64,000 bases of DNA, taken from assembly GCF_902729405.1 (NCBI RefSeq), contig NZ_LR746496.1, forward strand, positions 930,001-994,000. The letters are read 5' to 3'. The position numbers and the translations under genes were made by a program. This DNA is from Acididesulfobacillus acetoxydans (GTDB taxonomy: Bacteria; Bacillota; Desulfitobacteriia; Desulfitobacteriales; Desulfitobacteriaceae). Every line of letters begins with the position of its first letter. Positions within the stretch are counted from its first letter, which is position 1. Under the pieces are notes generated by a model that saw only the letters and a list, made by a program, of their open reading frames with translations, was not told where the DNA came from and did no database searches. Shown one piece after another: positions 51,270-60,165 of this stretch.

Positions 51270-51968
51270 ATGAAAAAGATTTTAATTATTGAAGACGACG
51301 CCAGCATTGCCGAATTGCAGAAAGACTATCTGGAACTGGCCGGGTTCGAAGTTACGCTGCGGACGGATGGGGAGAGTGGCAGGCAAGCGCTTCAAGCCGG
51401 AGGGATTGACCTTCTCATTCTCGATATCATGCTGCCGAGGCTTGACGGCTTGGATATCCTGCGCGGGATGAAAGAAAGAAAAGATATTCCGGTCCTCCTC
51501 GTCTCGGCCAAAAAAGAGGAAGTAGATAAGATTAAAGGGCTGACTTTGGGGGCGGATGATTATATCACCAAGCCCTTCAGTCCGGGGGAATTGGTGGCTC
51601 GGGTTAAGTCTCACCTGGAAAATTACGGGCGTTTGAAAGAGAAGTTTGGATCCGGGGTTAGGAATACACCCACTCTGCGTATCCGCGGCCTGGAGATAGA
51701 CCGGGATGCCCGCCGCGTCTTCGTGCACGGAGAAGAGGTGAGCCTGGCCCAGAAGGAATTTGATCTGCTGCTCTTTTTAGCTCGGAATCCGAACCGTGTT
51801 TTCGGCCGCGAGGAGCTCTTTGAACGGGTCTGGGGTTTAGAGTCCTTGGGCGACGCTTCCACCGTGACCGTGCATATCGCCAATGTGCGCAAGAAAATTG
51901 AAAGTACCCCCGGGAACCCTCAGTATATTGAAACCGTTTGGGGAGCGGGGTATCGCTTCAAAGTGTAA
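51270..51968 (+). CDS. OmpR-family response regulator
   Basis: A 232-residue regulator. The receiver has IIEDDASIAELQ, the phospho-accepting Asp in LLILDIMLPRLDGLDILR and the Lys in YITKPFSPGELVARV. The winged-helix DNA-binding domain ends with TVTVHIANVRKKIESTPGNPQYIETVWGAGYRFKV. ATG 51270 is six bases after GGGGGAGG; the nearer ATG 51264 is inside the spacing. It pairs with the kinase upstream, 119 bases away, and probably controls the ABC transporter and perhaps the secreted protein. Confidence 0.94.
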   Translation: MKKILIIEDDASIAELQKDYLELAGFEVTLRTDGESGRQALQAGGIDLLILDIMLPRLDGLDILRGMKERKDIPVLLVSAKKEEVDKIKGLTLGADDYITKPFSPGELVARVKSHLENYGRLKEKFGSGVRNTPTLRIRGLEIDRDARRVFVHGEEVSLAQKEFDLLLFLARNPNRVFGREELFERVWGLESLGDASTVTVHIANVRKKIESTPGNPQYIETVWGAGYRFKV

Positions 51969-52104
51969 GTGCTCCGATAATTGTTCCCGAACGGCAGGAA
52001 TTGTTACGGCTATGGCGAAAATAGACTATATAGAAAATGGATTAGTAGGTCAGTAAGGAAGTTGTTCAGCGCTGCCCGGCCGTGTCAGTTAGGGAGACGA
52101 TCAT

Positions 52105-53574
52105 ATGGATGTTGAACGCTTTGCCTTTTATCAGCTGGGTGAATGCCTTGGCCGAGCCATGGAGTGTGCCGACTTCCCCATGCTGGTGAAAATCCTGGGT
52201 TCTCTGGGTTTGGGTGATCTCCAGATCGACTGGAAAAATAACCGGCCCGTGTTTCGCTTGTCCGTGTACGGCAAACCAAGAGCCGCATCCGGCACGGTTT
52301 CCTGCTTTTTTCAAGCCGGTTTTTTAGCCGGGTGCTTGCAGAACTTTTGGCGGGAGCAAGTCAAAATTGTGGAAACCAAATGCCTGAGTTTGGGAGACAG
52401 CTGTTGCGAATTTTCTGTTATAATAGACTCCGCCCAGCCGAGGTCGGCTTTTTGCCCCTTGGCGCCGGGGGGGGTGGTCGGGCAGGTCGACAAATTGGCT
52501 ATCCATTCCTTTTTGGACCTGCAGAAACAGTGGTTGCAGGCGCGTAGTGTCAGGGGTACGGCCGAGGTCGGACAAGCGAAAAAAGCGGAGAAGAATAATT
52601 CGTCTTCTCCGCTTTTCACCCTCGAAGATTTGAAAGGGATATCCCAAAGTATGGTCGATTTAAAGCAAATGGCCGCCAGGGCGGCCCGCTCGGATTTCAC
52701 GGTCCTCATTCAAGGGGAGTCAGGCACCGGTAAGGAACTGTTGGCTCAAGCTATCCACCATATGAGCCGGCGGGCGCAGGGACCGTGGATCAGCCTGAAT
52801 TGTGCCGCCGTCCCGGAAAATCTCTGGGAGGCTGAGTTTTTTGGTTTTGAGGAAGGCTCTTTCACCGGGGCGAAAAAAGGCGGCAATCCGGGCAAGATCG
52901 AGCTCGCGCACGGGGGGACGCTCTTTCTGGATGAAATCGGCGACATGCCCCTGGCGATGCAGGCTAAATTGCTGCGGGTACTGCAATATGGGGAAGTGCA
53001 AAAACTGGGAAGTGTTCGCCGCTGGGCAGCAGACGTGCGCTTGATTGCGGCTTCCAATAAAAATCTGACGCGACTGGTGGAGGAGGGTGCCTTCCGGGAG
53101 GACCTTTATTATCGACTCAATGTCATTAGGCTGGAGATTCCGCCCTTGCGCGAACGGCCGGAGGATATTCCGGTTCTCGCCCTCCACATCCTGGCCAAGC
53201 TCAGCGGCAAATATCCCGAGAGTTCCAAGAACATTACTCCCACCGCCCTGGAGCGTTTGCAGCAATATGTTTGGCCCGGAAACGTGCGGGAGCTGGAAAA
53301 TATCATGGAGAGGGCTTTTTCTTTGATTGACGGCGCACTGATCGATTTGGAGGACCTCCTGGTCTTTCTGCCGGGTAACCTCACCTCTCCGGCCGGCCAG
53401 GCAGGCGGCTCGCTCAAAGACAGTTTGGCGGGAATTGAGCGGGAGCTGATCCTGGAAGCGATAGAAGCGGCCGCAGGTAACCGTACCCAGGCGGCCCGGA
53501 TTTTAGGCCTTTCCCGTTCCACACTCCATGTCAAATTGAAGCGGCACAATATTGTTGGGCGCGACGAGCCTTAG
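52105..53574 (+). CDS. sigma-54-dependent activator with V4R sensor domain
   Basis: A 489-residue activator. The N-terminal 110 residues form a V4R-type small-molecule domain (FFQAGFLAGCLQNFWREQVKIVETKCLSLGDSCCEFSV), with paired cysteines. The AAA+ domain starts near 180: Walker A GESGTGKE, the sigma-54 contact loop as GSFTGA (usual GAFTGA) and Walker B GGTLFLDEIGDM. A Fis-type helix-turn-helix (NRTQAARILGLSRSTLHVKLKR) ends it. The hdr-mvh operon with a -24/-12 promoter starts 270 bases downstream, so this is its likely activator. The Cys-containing V4R domain could sense a metal, cluster or hydrophobic ligand. Confidence 0.92.
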   Translation: MDVERFAFYQLGECLGRAMECADFPMLVKILGSLGLGDLQIDWKNNRPVFRLSVYGKPRAASGTVSCFFQAGFLAGCLQNFWREQVKIVETKCLSLGDSCCEFSVIIDSAQPRSAFCPLAPGGVVGQVDKLAIHSFLDLQKQWLQARSVRGTAEVGQAKKAEKNNSSSPLFTLEDLKGISQSMVDLKQMAARAARSDFTVLIQGESGTGKELLAQAIHHMSRRAQGPWISLNCAAVPENLWEAEFFGFEEGSFTGAKKGGNPGKIELAHGGTLFLDEIGDMPLAMQAKLLRVLQYGEVQKLGSVRRWAADVRLIAASNKNLTRLVEEGAFREDLYYRLNVIRLEIPPLRERPEDIPVLALHILAKLSGKYPESSKNITPTALERLQQYVWPGNVRELENIMERAFSLIDGALIDLEDLLVFLPGNLTSPAGQAGGSLKDSLAGIERELILEAIEAAAGNRTQAARILGLSRSTLHVKLKRHNIVGRDEP

Positions 53575-53594
53575 GTGCGGACGAATTAAGCAGA

Positions 53595-53659
53595 ATAATC
53601 CGTGAACTGAGTATTCACAATAGTCCGGATTATAGGACGGGACGTCCGGAAAACCGGAC
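53595..53659 (+). promoter_or_regulatory. candidate enhancer sites for the sigma-54 activator
   Basis: ATAATCCG (53595-53602) is inverted as CGGATTAT (53626-53633), enclosing GTGAA/TTCAC, and GTCCGG-AAAA-CCGGAC follows at 53644-53659. The shared core is TCCGGA. The sites lie 118-182 bases before the -24 box, the normal range for enhancer sites. Binding by the neighbouring activator is inferred. Confidence 0.5.
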
Positions 53660-53663
53660 AGTT

Positions 53664-53691
53664 AAGTCTCCTCCCCCAGAGGAGACTTTTT
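53664..53691 (+). terminator. intrinsic terminator of the activator gene
   Basis: AAGTCTCCTC pairs with GAGGAGACTT, ten perfect pairs, with a CCCCA loop, followed by TTTTTCT. It ends the activator transcript before the hdr promoter. Confidence 0.85.
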
Positions 53692-53776
53692 CTGCTTATC
53701 AGACCCCAGCTCAGTCCCAAGCCGCCAAGGGGCATCCGCAAATGCCAAAATGACCAGGGTAAAAACATTTCCGCAG

Positions 53777-53792
53777 TGGCATGCATTTTGCA
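53777..53792 (+). promoter_or_regulatory. sigma-54 (-24/-12) promoter of the hdr-mvh operon
   Basis: TGGCATGCATTTTGCA matches the TGGCAC-N5-TTGCA consensus, with GG and GC exactly ten bases apart. The start would be near 53804, 37 bases before hdrC. The activator gene lies directly upstream. Confidence 0.85.
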
Positions 53793-53840
53793 ACCCGAGG
53801 ATGGGTCAGGAACTAAATAGATTCCAGAGGAGGGAGGCCC

Positions 53841-54413
53841 ATGGCAGAAGCACTGCCGGTCGTGCAGGAGGGGAGCTTGGATCCTGATTTTAAGCGCTTG
53901 ATTGAAACCCTGTCCGGCGCCCAAAACCTCAATGCCTGCATCCAATGCGGAACCTGCTCCGGTTCCTGTTCGTTCAGCGAGCGGATGGCGCATACGCCCC
54001 GGCGCCTGCTGGAGATGGTGCGGGCCGGGATGCGGGAGGAGGTTCTGAACAGTGACACTTACTGGTACTGTACCTCATGTTACTACTGCACTGTACGCTG
54101 CCCGCGGGGAATTAACCTGACCGAAGTCATGTATGCGCTTAAACACCTGGCCATTTCGGTAAACAAAGACAAAAACGCGGCTTTTTACGATTGTTTTGGG
54201 TCTGTCCTGCAAAGCTACGGCCGGCTCTATGAAAACGGACTGCTGCTGAAACTGGCTTTGAAGACGGATCCCCTGATGCTGGTCGCTTACGGTCCTATCG
54301 GGGTGAAGATGTTTCTCAAGGGCAAACTGAATATTCTGCCCAGCCGGGTGCGAGCTCTTTCGGAAATCCGGCGTCTTTACGAAAAAGTAGGGGAAATGGA
54401 GGAAAAAATATGA
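53841..54413 (+). CDS. hdrC: heterodisulfide reductase-like subunit C
   Basis: A 190-residue iron-sulfur protein. Two [4Fe-4S] motifs are present: CIQCGTCSGSC near residue 34 and CTSCYYCTVRCPRG near 75, the second with YYC as in HdrC. The C-terminal helical part links to HdrB. It carries electrons from HdrA to HdrB. ATG is behind GGAGGGAGG. It is the first gene of the operon and overlaps hdrB by four bases (ATGA). Confidence 0.93.
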   Translation: MAEALPVVQEGSLDPDFKRLIETLSGAQNLNACIQCGTCSGSCSFSERMAHTPRRLLEMVRAGMREEVLNSDTYWYCTSCYYCTVRCPRGINLTEVMYALKHLAISVNKDKNAAFYDCFGSVLQSYGRLYENGLLLKLALKTDPLMLVAYGPIGVKMFLKGKLNILPSRVRALSEIRRLYEKVGEMEEKI

Positions 54414-55288
54414 GTTATGCCTATTACCCGGGTTGCTCCCTCCATGCCACGGCTCGCGAATATGATGAGTCAACCAGGGCGGTTTTCGAAAATCTGGGGA
54501 TAGGCCTGCGGGAGATCGAGGATTGGAACTGCTGCGGGGCCACCGCACTGCCTTCCACCAGCTACCTCTTTTCCCTCGTCGTTCCCAGCCGTAATCTCGC
54601 CTTGGCCGAGGAGGCGGGGGAAGACGTGGCGGTGGCTTGTAATTCCTGTTTTGTCACTTTGCGCCGGGCCAAGTCCGTCTATGAAGAAAATCCGCTCTGG
54701 CGCGCCAAAATTCAGGAAGCCATGGGCGCCATCGGCCGAAGTTTTACGGCCAGAGTCCAGATCAGGCATGTTCTCGATATTGTGGTCAACGATGTGGGCT
54801 TGGACCGGATAGCCGAGACGGTGCGCAGGCCTTTGCAGGGTTTAAAAGTCGTGCCTTACTACGGCTGTCAGATTGCCCGGCCGAAAAACGAATTTGCCCA
54901 CCCTGAACTGCCTACGGAAATGGATCGCCTCTTGGAGGTCTTAGGGGCTGAGGTCCTGCGCTATGATCACAAGACGAAATGCTGTGGCGGCGCCTTGATG
55001 ACGACGAAACCGGAAGCGGTTTTGGAACTGGAAAAGGAACTTCTGGGTGAAGCATATCTGCGGGGGGCGGAGGCTATGGTCGTGAGCTGCCCGCTCTGCC
55101 AGTTTAACCTGGATGCGTATCAGGACAAAGTCAATAAACGCTTCCAAACAAACTACCATATCCCGGTGATTTATTTCACGCAGCTTCTGGGGGTAGCCCA
55201 GGGGATAGCCCCGAAAAAACTCGGTCTGAAACGCAACCTGGTTCCGCTCAGGGGACTTCTGCACAAGTATTACGGGGAGGTGATTTAA
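54410..55288 (+). CDS. hdrB: heterodisulfide reductase-like subunit B
   Basis: A 292-residue protein with two CCG domains, which hold the unusual [4Fe-4S] clusters that split disulfides in methanogens. The first set is YYPGCSLHATA, NCCGATALP and CNSCFVTLRRA; the second is YYGCQIARP, KCCGGALMT and CPLCQFNLD. All cluster cysteines are there, so it should be catalytic. The physiological disulfide or other acceptor in this bacterium is unknown. It overlaps hdrC by four bases and hdrA by one (TAATG). Confidence 0.94.
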   Translation: MSYAYYPGCSLHATAREYDESTRAVFENLGIGLREIEDWNCCGATALPSTSYLFSLVVPSRNLALAEEAGEDVAVACNSCFVTLRRAKSVYEENPLWRAKIQEAMGAIGRSFTARVQIRHVLDIVVNDVGLDRIAETVRRPLQGLKVVPYYGCQIARPKNEFAHPELPTEMDRLLEVLGAEVLRYDHKTKCCGGALMTTKPEAVLELEKELLGEAYLRGAEAMVVSCPLCQFNLDAYQDKVNKRFQTNYHIPVIYFTQLLGVAQGIAPKKLGLKRNLVPLRGLLHKYYGEVI

Positions 55289-58200
55289 TGGCAGAGGAGA
55301 TCAGGACCGGCGTCTATGTCTGCCATTGTGGCACGAATATTGCCGATAAAGTGGATGTCGAGGCGGTGGGCAAGTTTGCCGGAACCCTGCCGGGCGTAGT
55401 TGTCAGCCGGGATTATAAGTACATGTGCTCTGACCCCGGCCAAGATTTGATTAAGAAAGACATTAAAGAATTGGGCTTAAACCGAGTGGTTGTCGCTTCC
55501 TGCTCCCCCCGGATGCACGAGCCGACCTTTCGTCGGGCGCTGGCAGCCGCGGGGCTCAACGGATACCTCTTTGAGATGGCCAACATTCGCGAGCAGGTTT
55601 CCTGGGTCAGCAGCAATCCCCTGCAGGCGACGGTTAAAGCCAAATCCCTCGTTTCCGGCGCGGTGCGTAAGGTCAAATACAACCGGCCTTTGGAGGAAAG
55701 GTATGTCCCGGTCAATCCGAACGTGTTAATTGTGGGCGGCGGGGTGGCCGGTTTGGAAGCCGCTTTGAAAATAGCCGGGTCGGGAAACCAAGTCTATCTC
55801 GTGGAAAGGGAGGCCTCGTTGGGAGGCAAGATGGCGAAGTTTGACAAGACCTTTCCCACCTTGGATTGTGCCGCTTGCATCCTGACCCCGAAAATGGTAG
55901 AGGCCGGGCAGCATGAAAAGATTAAGCTCCTGACTTACAGCGAAGTGGTTCAAGTCGACGGTTTTGTCGGTAACTTCCAAGTCAAGGTCCGGAAAAAAGC
56001 GCGCTATGTGGATGTCAACAAATGCACGGGCTGCGGAGATTGTGAGGCGGTTTGCCCCGTCAACACCGTGGACAAATTTAATGAAGGGTTGAGCCAGCGC
56101 AAGGCTGTTTTTAAAGAGTTCCCCCAAGCGGTTCCTAATGTTTACCAGATAACGAAAACCGGGACGCCCCCTTGCCGGTTGACTTGCCCGGCTGGGGTCA
56201 ACGTGCAGGGATACCTGGCTTTAACCCGCCAGGGCAAGTTTAGTGAGGCGCTGGCTTTAATCCGGGAGGCTATGCCCCTGCCCGCGGTCTGCGGCCGGGT
56301 CTGTTTTCACCCCTGTGAAGGGGAATGCCGGCGCGGGGATATTGATGCGCCGGTGGCTATTAACGCGGTCAAGCGATTTTTGGCCGACTATGAAGCGAAA
56401 AACGGGTCTGCTCAGCCTGCGTCCGCTCCCGCCAGTGGGCGCAAAGTGGCTATTGTAGGCGCAGGCCCGGCCGGCTTGGCGGCGGGCTATTATCTGAGCA
56501 GGGCCGGACACGAAGTGGTCATTCTGGAAGGCAAAGCGGAAGCCGGTGGGCTGCTTCGCTACGGTATTCCCGAATACCGTTTGCCCAAAGAGATTCTCCG
56601 GCGGGAAATCGACCAGATCGCCCGCAGCGGTGTGAACATCAGGACTAACCAATGGCTGGGGCGGGACTTCACCCTGGAGAAATTGCGCCGGGAATATGAC
56701 GCGGTCTTTCTGGCCTTGGGCACGTCCAAGGAGCAAACCCTGGGCATTCCGGGCGAGGATCTGCAGGGAGTCTTGAGCAGCCTCAAGTTTTTAGAATCGG
56801 CCAACACGCGGGCGGAGAGCGTTCGCGGCCGGGTACTGGTCATCGGCGGCGGCAATGCCGCGGTGGACGCCGCCCGTACGGCTTTGCGCCTGGGGGCCCA
56901 AAGCGTGGAAATCGTGTACCGGAGAACGCGAGACGCGATGCCGGCTTTTGCCGAGGAAATCCGGGAGGCGGAAAAGGAGGGAGTAAAATTCCGTTTTCTC
57001 ACCGCTCCCTTGCGGGTCGTGGGCCGGGGCGGTCGGGTGCAGGCCTTGGAATGCCAGCCGCGGCAGCTGGGTGAGGTGGATGCCGGCGGCCGGCGTAAGA
57101 GCATTCCCGCTACAGGTCCGAATGTCCTTTTGGAAGCGGAGTTGATTATTGCCGCCGTGGGTCAGAAAGTGGAACTTCCCGCTTCTTTGGTAGGCAGGGT
57201 GGCCCTTGCCGCCAAGGGAACGGTTCAGGTCGATGAATATGGTAAAACGACAAGTGACGGGGTCTTTGCCGGCGGGGACCTGGTGAGCGGTCCCTCGAGC
57301 ATGGTGAGTGCAATTGCGGCCGGAAAAGAGGCCGCCGGCATCATTGATGCTTTCGTGCGCGGTGAGGCACTGCCGGGGCCGGCTCCTAAACCCCGTCCCC
57401 TGCCCAAAGCCGCAAGCGTGACAGAGTTTTACAAGGCCGCCCGCCATGAGCCGGCCCAACTGGAACCGGAAAAGCGGCGCGGTTTGAGTGCCGAGGTCAC
57501 GGTCACCCTGAGCGAAGAAGAGGTCCTGGATGAGGCCAAGCGTTGTTTGGATTGCGGGGTCTGCTCGGAATGCCAGGAGTGCGTGAAAGTGTGCCAGGCC
57601 GGGGCGATTGATCACCGGATGCAGGATGAAGAAGTGGAATTGGAAGTGGGCAATATCATCCTGGCCACGGGTTACGAGATCTTGGATCCCAGTGTCGGCG
57701 TGCAGTGGGGTTACGGGCGCTTTCCTAATGTGCTCACCGGTCTGCAGTTTGAGCGTCTGACCAATGCCTCCGGGCCCACCGCGGGTCGGATTGTGCGGGA
57801 AGACGGGCGGGAGCCTGAAGCTGTCGCCATCCTGCACTGCATCGGCAGCCGGGATAAAAACTACAAAGAATACTGTTCCCGGGTCTGCTGTATGGCCAGC
57901 CTGAAATTTGCCCATCTGGTCAAAGACAAGACCAAGGCCAAAGTGTACGAATTTTATATCGACATGCGTGCCTATGGCAAGCAATACGAAGAATTTTACA
58001 ACCGGGTTCAGGATGAAGGGGTAAATTTCATCCGGGGTAAAGGAGCCGAGGTGCTGGAAAAGGACGGGCGGCTGGTGATCCGGGCCGAAGATACCCTCCT
58101 AGGTGTTTTCCGGGAAGTCCCGGTGGATATGGTTATCCTCAATACCGCGCTCATCCCCCGTGCCGATGCCGACGCAGTGGCTCGCCTCTTCACGATTCAG

Positions 58201-58620
58201 CGCAGTGCCGACGGTTTCTTCCTGGAATCCCATCCTAAATTGGAGCCGATGAAAACGGCGACCGACGGGATCTACCTGGCCGGGACCTGCCAGGGGCCGA
58301 AAGATATCCCCGATACCGTGGCTCAGGCTGCCGGTGCGGCGGCCGAGGCTTTGGAGAAGATTTCCGCCGGCCGGGTGCGGGTTTCCCCCATTACCGCTTA
58401 TTGTCTGGAAGAACTTTGTTCCGGCTGTAAGACCTGCATTCCCCTGTGTCCCTACAATGCTATTACCTTCTCGGAGGAGAAAAAGGTGGCACTTTACAAT
58501 GAAGCGCTCTGTAAAGGGTGCGGAACCTGCGTGGCTTCCTGTCCTTCGGGGGCGGCCCATATGCGCAACTTTGAAGAAGAACAGATGCTGGAGATTATCG
58601 AGGGGGTGTGTGCGCTGTGA
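55288..58620 (+). CDS. hdrA: HdrA with inserted GltD/NfnB-like NAD(P)H flavoprotein module
   Basis: The 1110-residue protein is far longer than plain HdrA (about 650). Residues 1-275 are HdrA: VCHCGTNIADK, FAD site LIVGGGVAGLEAALK and CTGCGDCEAVCP. About 285-690 is a GltD/NfnB-like unit: PPCRLTCPAGVNVQG, VCGRVCFHPCEGECRR, FAD site VAIVGAGPAGLAAGYYL and NAD(P) site VIGGGNAAVDAARTA. The HdrA part then resumes (CLDCGVCSECQECVKVC, CIGSRDKNYKEYCSRVCC), ending with two ferredoxin motifs (CSGCKTCIPLCP, CKGCGTCVASCP). It should be the flavin-based bifurcating centre, here with an extra pyridine-nucleotide site. Confidence 0.94.
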   Translation: MAEEIRTGVYVCHCGTNIADKVDVEAVGKFAGTLPGVVVSRDYKYMCSDPGQDLIKKDIKELGLNRVVVASCSPRMHEPTFRRALAAAGLNGYLFEMANIREQVSWVSSNPLQATVKAKSLVSGAVRKVKYNRPLEERYVPVNPNVLIVGGGVAGLEAALKIAGSGNQVYLVEREASLGGKMAKFDKTFPTLDCAACILTPKMVEAGQHEKIKLLTYSEVVQVDGFVGNFQVKVRKKARYVDVNKCTGCGDCEAVCPVNTVDKFNEGLSQRKAVFKEFPQAVPNVYQITKTGTPPCRLTCPAGVNVQGYLALTRQGKFSEALALIREAMPLPAVCGRVCFHPCEGECRRGDIDAPVAINAVKRFLADYEAKNGSAQPASAPASGRKVAIVGAGPAGLAAGYYLSRAGHEVVILEGKAEAGGLLRYGIPEYRLPKEILRREIDQIARSGVNIRTNQWLGRDFTLEKLRREYDAVFLALGTSKEQTLGIPGEDLQGVLSSLKFLESANTRAESVRGRVLVIGGGNAAVDAARTALRLGAQSVEIVYRRTRDAMPAFAEEIREAEKEGVKFRFLTAPLRVVGRGGRVQALECQPRQLGEVDAGGRRKSIPATGPNVLLEAELIIAAVGQKVELPASLVGRVALAAKGTVQVDEYGKTTSDGVFAGGDLVSGPSSMVSAIAAGKEAAGIIDAFVRGEALPGPAPKPRPLPKAASVTEFYKAARHEPAQLEPEKRRGLSAEVTVTLSEEEVLDEAKRCLDCGVCSECQECVKVCQAGAIDHRMQDEEVELEVGNIILATGYEILDPSVGVQWGYGRFPNVLTGLQFERLTNASGPTAGRIVREDGREPEAVAILHCIGSRDKNYKEYCSRVCCMASLKFAHLVKDKTKAKVYEFYIDMRAYGKQYEEFYNRVQDEGVNFIRGKGAEVLEKDGRLVIRAEDTLLGVFREVPVDMVILNTALIPRADADAVARLFTIQRSADGFFLESHPKLEPMKTATDGIYLAGTCQGPKDIPDTVAQAAGAAAEALEKISAGRVRVSPITAYCLEELCSGCKTCIPLCPYNAITFSEEKKVALYNEALCKGCGTCVASCPSGAAHMRNFEEEQMLEIIEGVCAL

Positions 58621-59135
58621 GTGAACTTACGACGGGCTCTGCGGCCGCGGGTTCCGCGTCTGAATATGAACCGAAAATCGTCGGTTTTCTCTGCAATTGG
58701 TGTGCCTATACGGCTGCCGATCTGGCCGGAATTGCCCGTATCAAATACCCGGACAACATCCGCATCGTCCGGGTGATGTGTACCGGCCGGGTAGAGCCCA
58801 CCTTTGTCCTCAAAGCCCTCTCGGCCGGAGCGGATGCCGTCTTGGTGGCGGGGTGCCATCCGGGTGGCTGCCATTATCAGGAGGGCAACTATAAGGCCTA
58901 CAAACGCACCCTTTTGCTCCAGAGCATGCTGCCCCAATTCGGGATCGAGAAAGAGCGTTTCCGGTTGGAATTTGTCGCCAGCAGCGAAGGGGAGAAATTT
59001 GCCCGCGTGGTGGGAGACATGGTGGCCAAGATCAAGGAGTTGGGTCCGCTGTCCGGCGCCGGGACGAGGCTCGCCGCCCTGGACGGTTTCTTCGCCGCGG
59101 ACGCAAGGATGGAAGGAGGGGTGAATCTTGGCTGA
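58617..59135 (+). CDS. mvhD: MvhD-like iron-sulfur protein
   Basis: A 172-residue MvhD/HdrD-linking subunit carrying a [2Fe-2S] cluster in methanogens. It shows KIVGFLCNWCAYTAADLAG, RVMCTGRVEP and VAGCHPGGCHYQEGNYKAYKR, the four-cysteine pattern of the family. It connects the hydrogenase to HdrA. GTG 58617 overlaps the hdrA stop (GTGA); GTG 58608 is an alternative. The end adds a Gly/Ala-rich extension. Confidence 0.92.
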   Translation: MSELTTGSAAAGSASEYEPKIVGFLCNWCAYTAADLAGIARIKYPDNIRIVRVMCTGRVEPTFVLKALSAGADAVLVAGCHPGGCHYQEGNYKAYKRTLLLQSMLPQFGIEKERFRLEFVASSEGEKFARVVGDMVAKIKELGPLSGAGTRLAALDGFFAADARMEGGVNLG

Positions 59136-60165
59136 TAAACTAAAGTTCGCTTTCTACTGGAACGCCAGCTGCGGCGGCTGTGAGATCGCGGTGCTCGACA
59201 TCAACGAAAAGATTCTCGATGTGGCTGCCCTCGCGGACATCGTCCTCTGGCCGGTCGCTCTTGATTTCAAGTATCACCATGTCCGGGCCCTAGCCGACGG
59301 CTCGATCGATGTCAGTTTCATCAACGGTTCGATCCGCAACTCGGAGCAAAAAGAGATCGTGGAACTTCTCAGGGAAAAGAGCAAGGTCGTCGTGGCTTTT
59401 GGTTCCTGTGCCCACTTGGGCGGGATTCCGGCCCTGGCTAACCTGTGCAGCCGCGCGGAGATCTTCGATCGGGCTTACCGGGAAACACCCAGTACGGTCA
59501 ATCCCGAAAATGTTCTGCCCCGGCCGCGTACCCGGGTTCCGGAAGGAGAATTGGAACTTCCCGTCTTTTTCGATCACGTCTACCGCCTGGATGAGGTCAT
59601 CCCGGTGGAATACTATGTTCCGGGCTGTCCTCCCACCCCGAGCATGATCGCGGAGGCGGTGACGGCCATCGCGACGGGGAAGCTGCCGCCGGTGGGTACG
59701 GTCTTCGGCAGTGCCAGGACGGTGTGCGATTCCTGCCGGCGCACCAAGGAGGAAAAGAAAGTCAAGGCCTTCCACCGTATCCACGAAGTGGAGGCCGACC
59801 CGGAGCGTTGTTTCCTGGAACAGGGGATTATCTGTGCCGGGCCGGCCACCCGGGACGGCTGCGGTACGCTCTGCCTCAATGCCAATATGCCCTGCCGGGG
59901 TTGTTTCGGTCCTCCGGACGGAGTGGCCGATCAAGGGGCACGCCTTTTGTCCGCTCTGGCTACGCTGGTGGACAGCAAAGATCTGGACGAGATTCAGGGG
60001 TTGATCGACCAAGTGGTCGACCCCGCCGGCTATTTTTACCGTTTCGGGATGTCCAGTTCCCTGCTGAAACACAAAGTCCTGCGGCCTGAAAGAACCGCTG
60101 CTGCGCAGGGGGAGACAATGGCCCAAGCGGCGGCCGCCGCTGAGGAAGGGAGGGGGAGCCGGTGA
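59128..60165 (+). CDS. mvhG: [NiFe] hydrogenase small subunit, MvhG type
   Basis: A 345-residue small subunit of a group 3c (F420-non-reducing, Hdr-linked) hydrogenase. The proximal cluster ligands lie in NASCGGCEIAVLD near residue 14, SCAHLGG near 91 and GCPPTPSMIAEA near 170. Further cysteines (VCDSCRR, CAGPATRDGCG, CPCRGCFG-like MPCRGCFGPP) hold medial and distal clusters. There is no twin-arginine signal, so it acts in the cytoplasm. TTG start behind GGAGGGG. The C-terminal Ala/Glu tail is not conserved in the family. Confidence 0.93.
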   Translation: MADKLKFAFYWNASCGGCEIAVLDINEKILDVAALADIVLWPVALDFKYHHVRALADGSIDVSFINGSIRNSEQKEIVELLREKSKVVVAFGSCAHLGGIPALANLCSRAEIFDRAYRETPSTVNPENVLPRPRTRVPEGELELPVFFDHVYRLDEVIPVEYYVPGCPPTPSMIAEAVTAIATGKLPPVGTVFGSARTVCDSCRRTKEEKKVKAFHRIHEVEADPERCFLEQGIICAGPATRDGCGTLCLNANMPCRGCFGPPDGVADQGARLLSALATLVDSKDLDEIQGLIDQVVDPAGYFYRFGMSSSLLKHKVLRPERTAAAQGETMAQAAAAAEEGRGSR

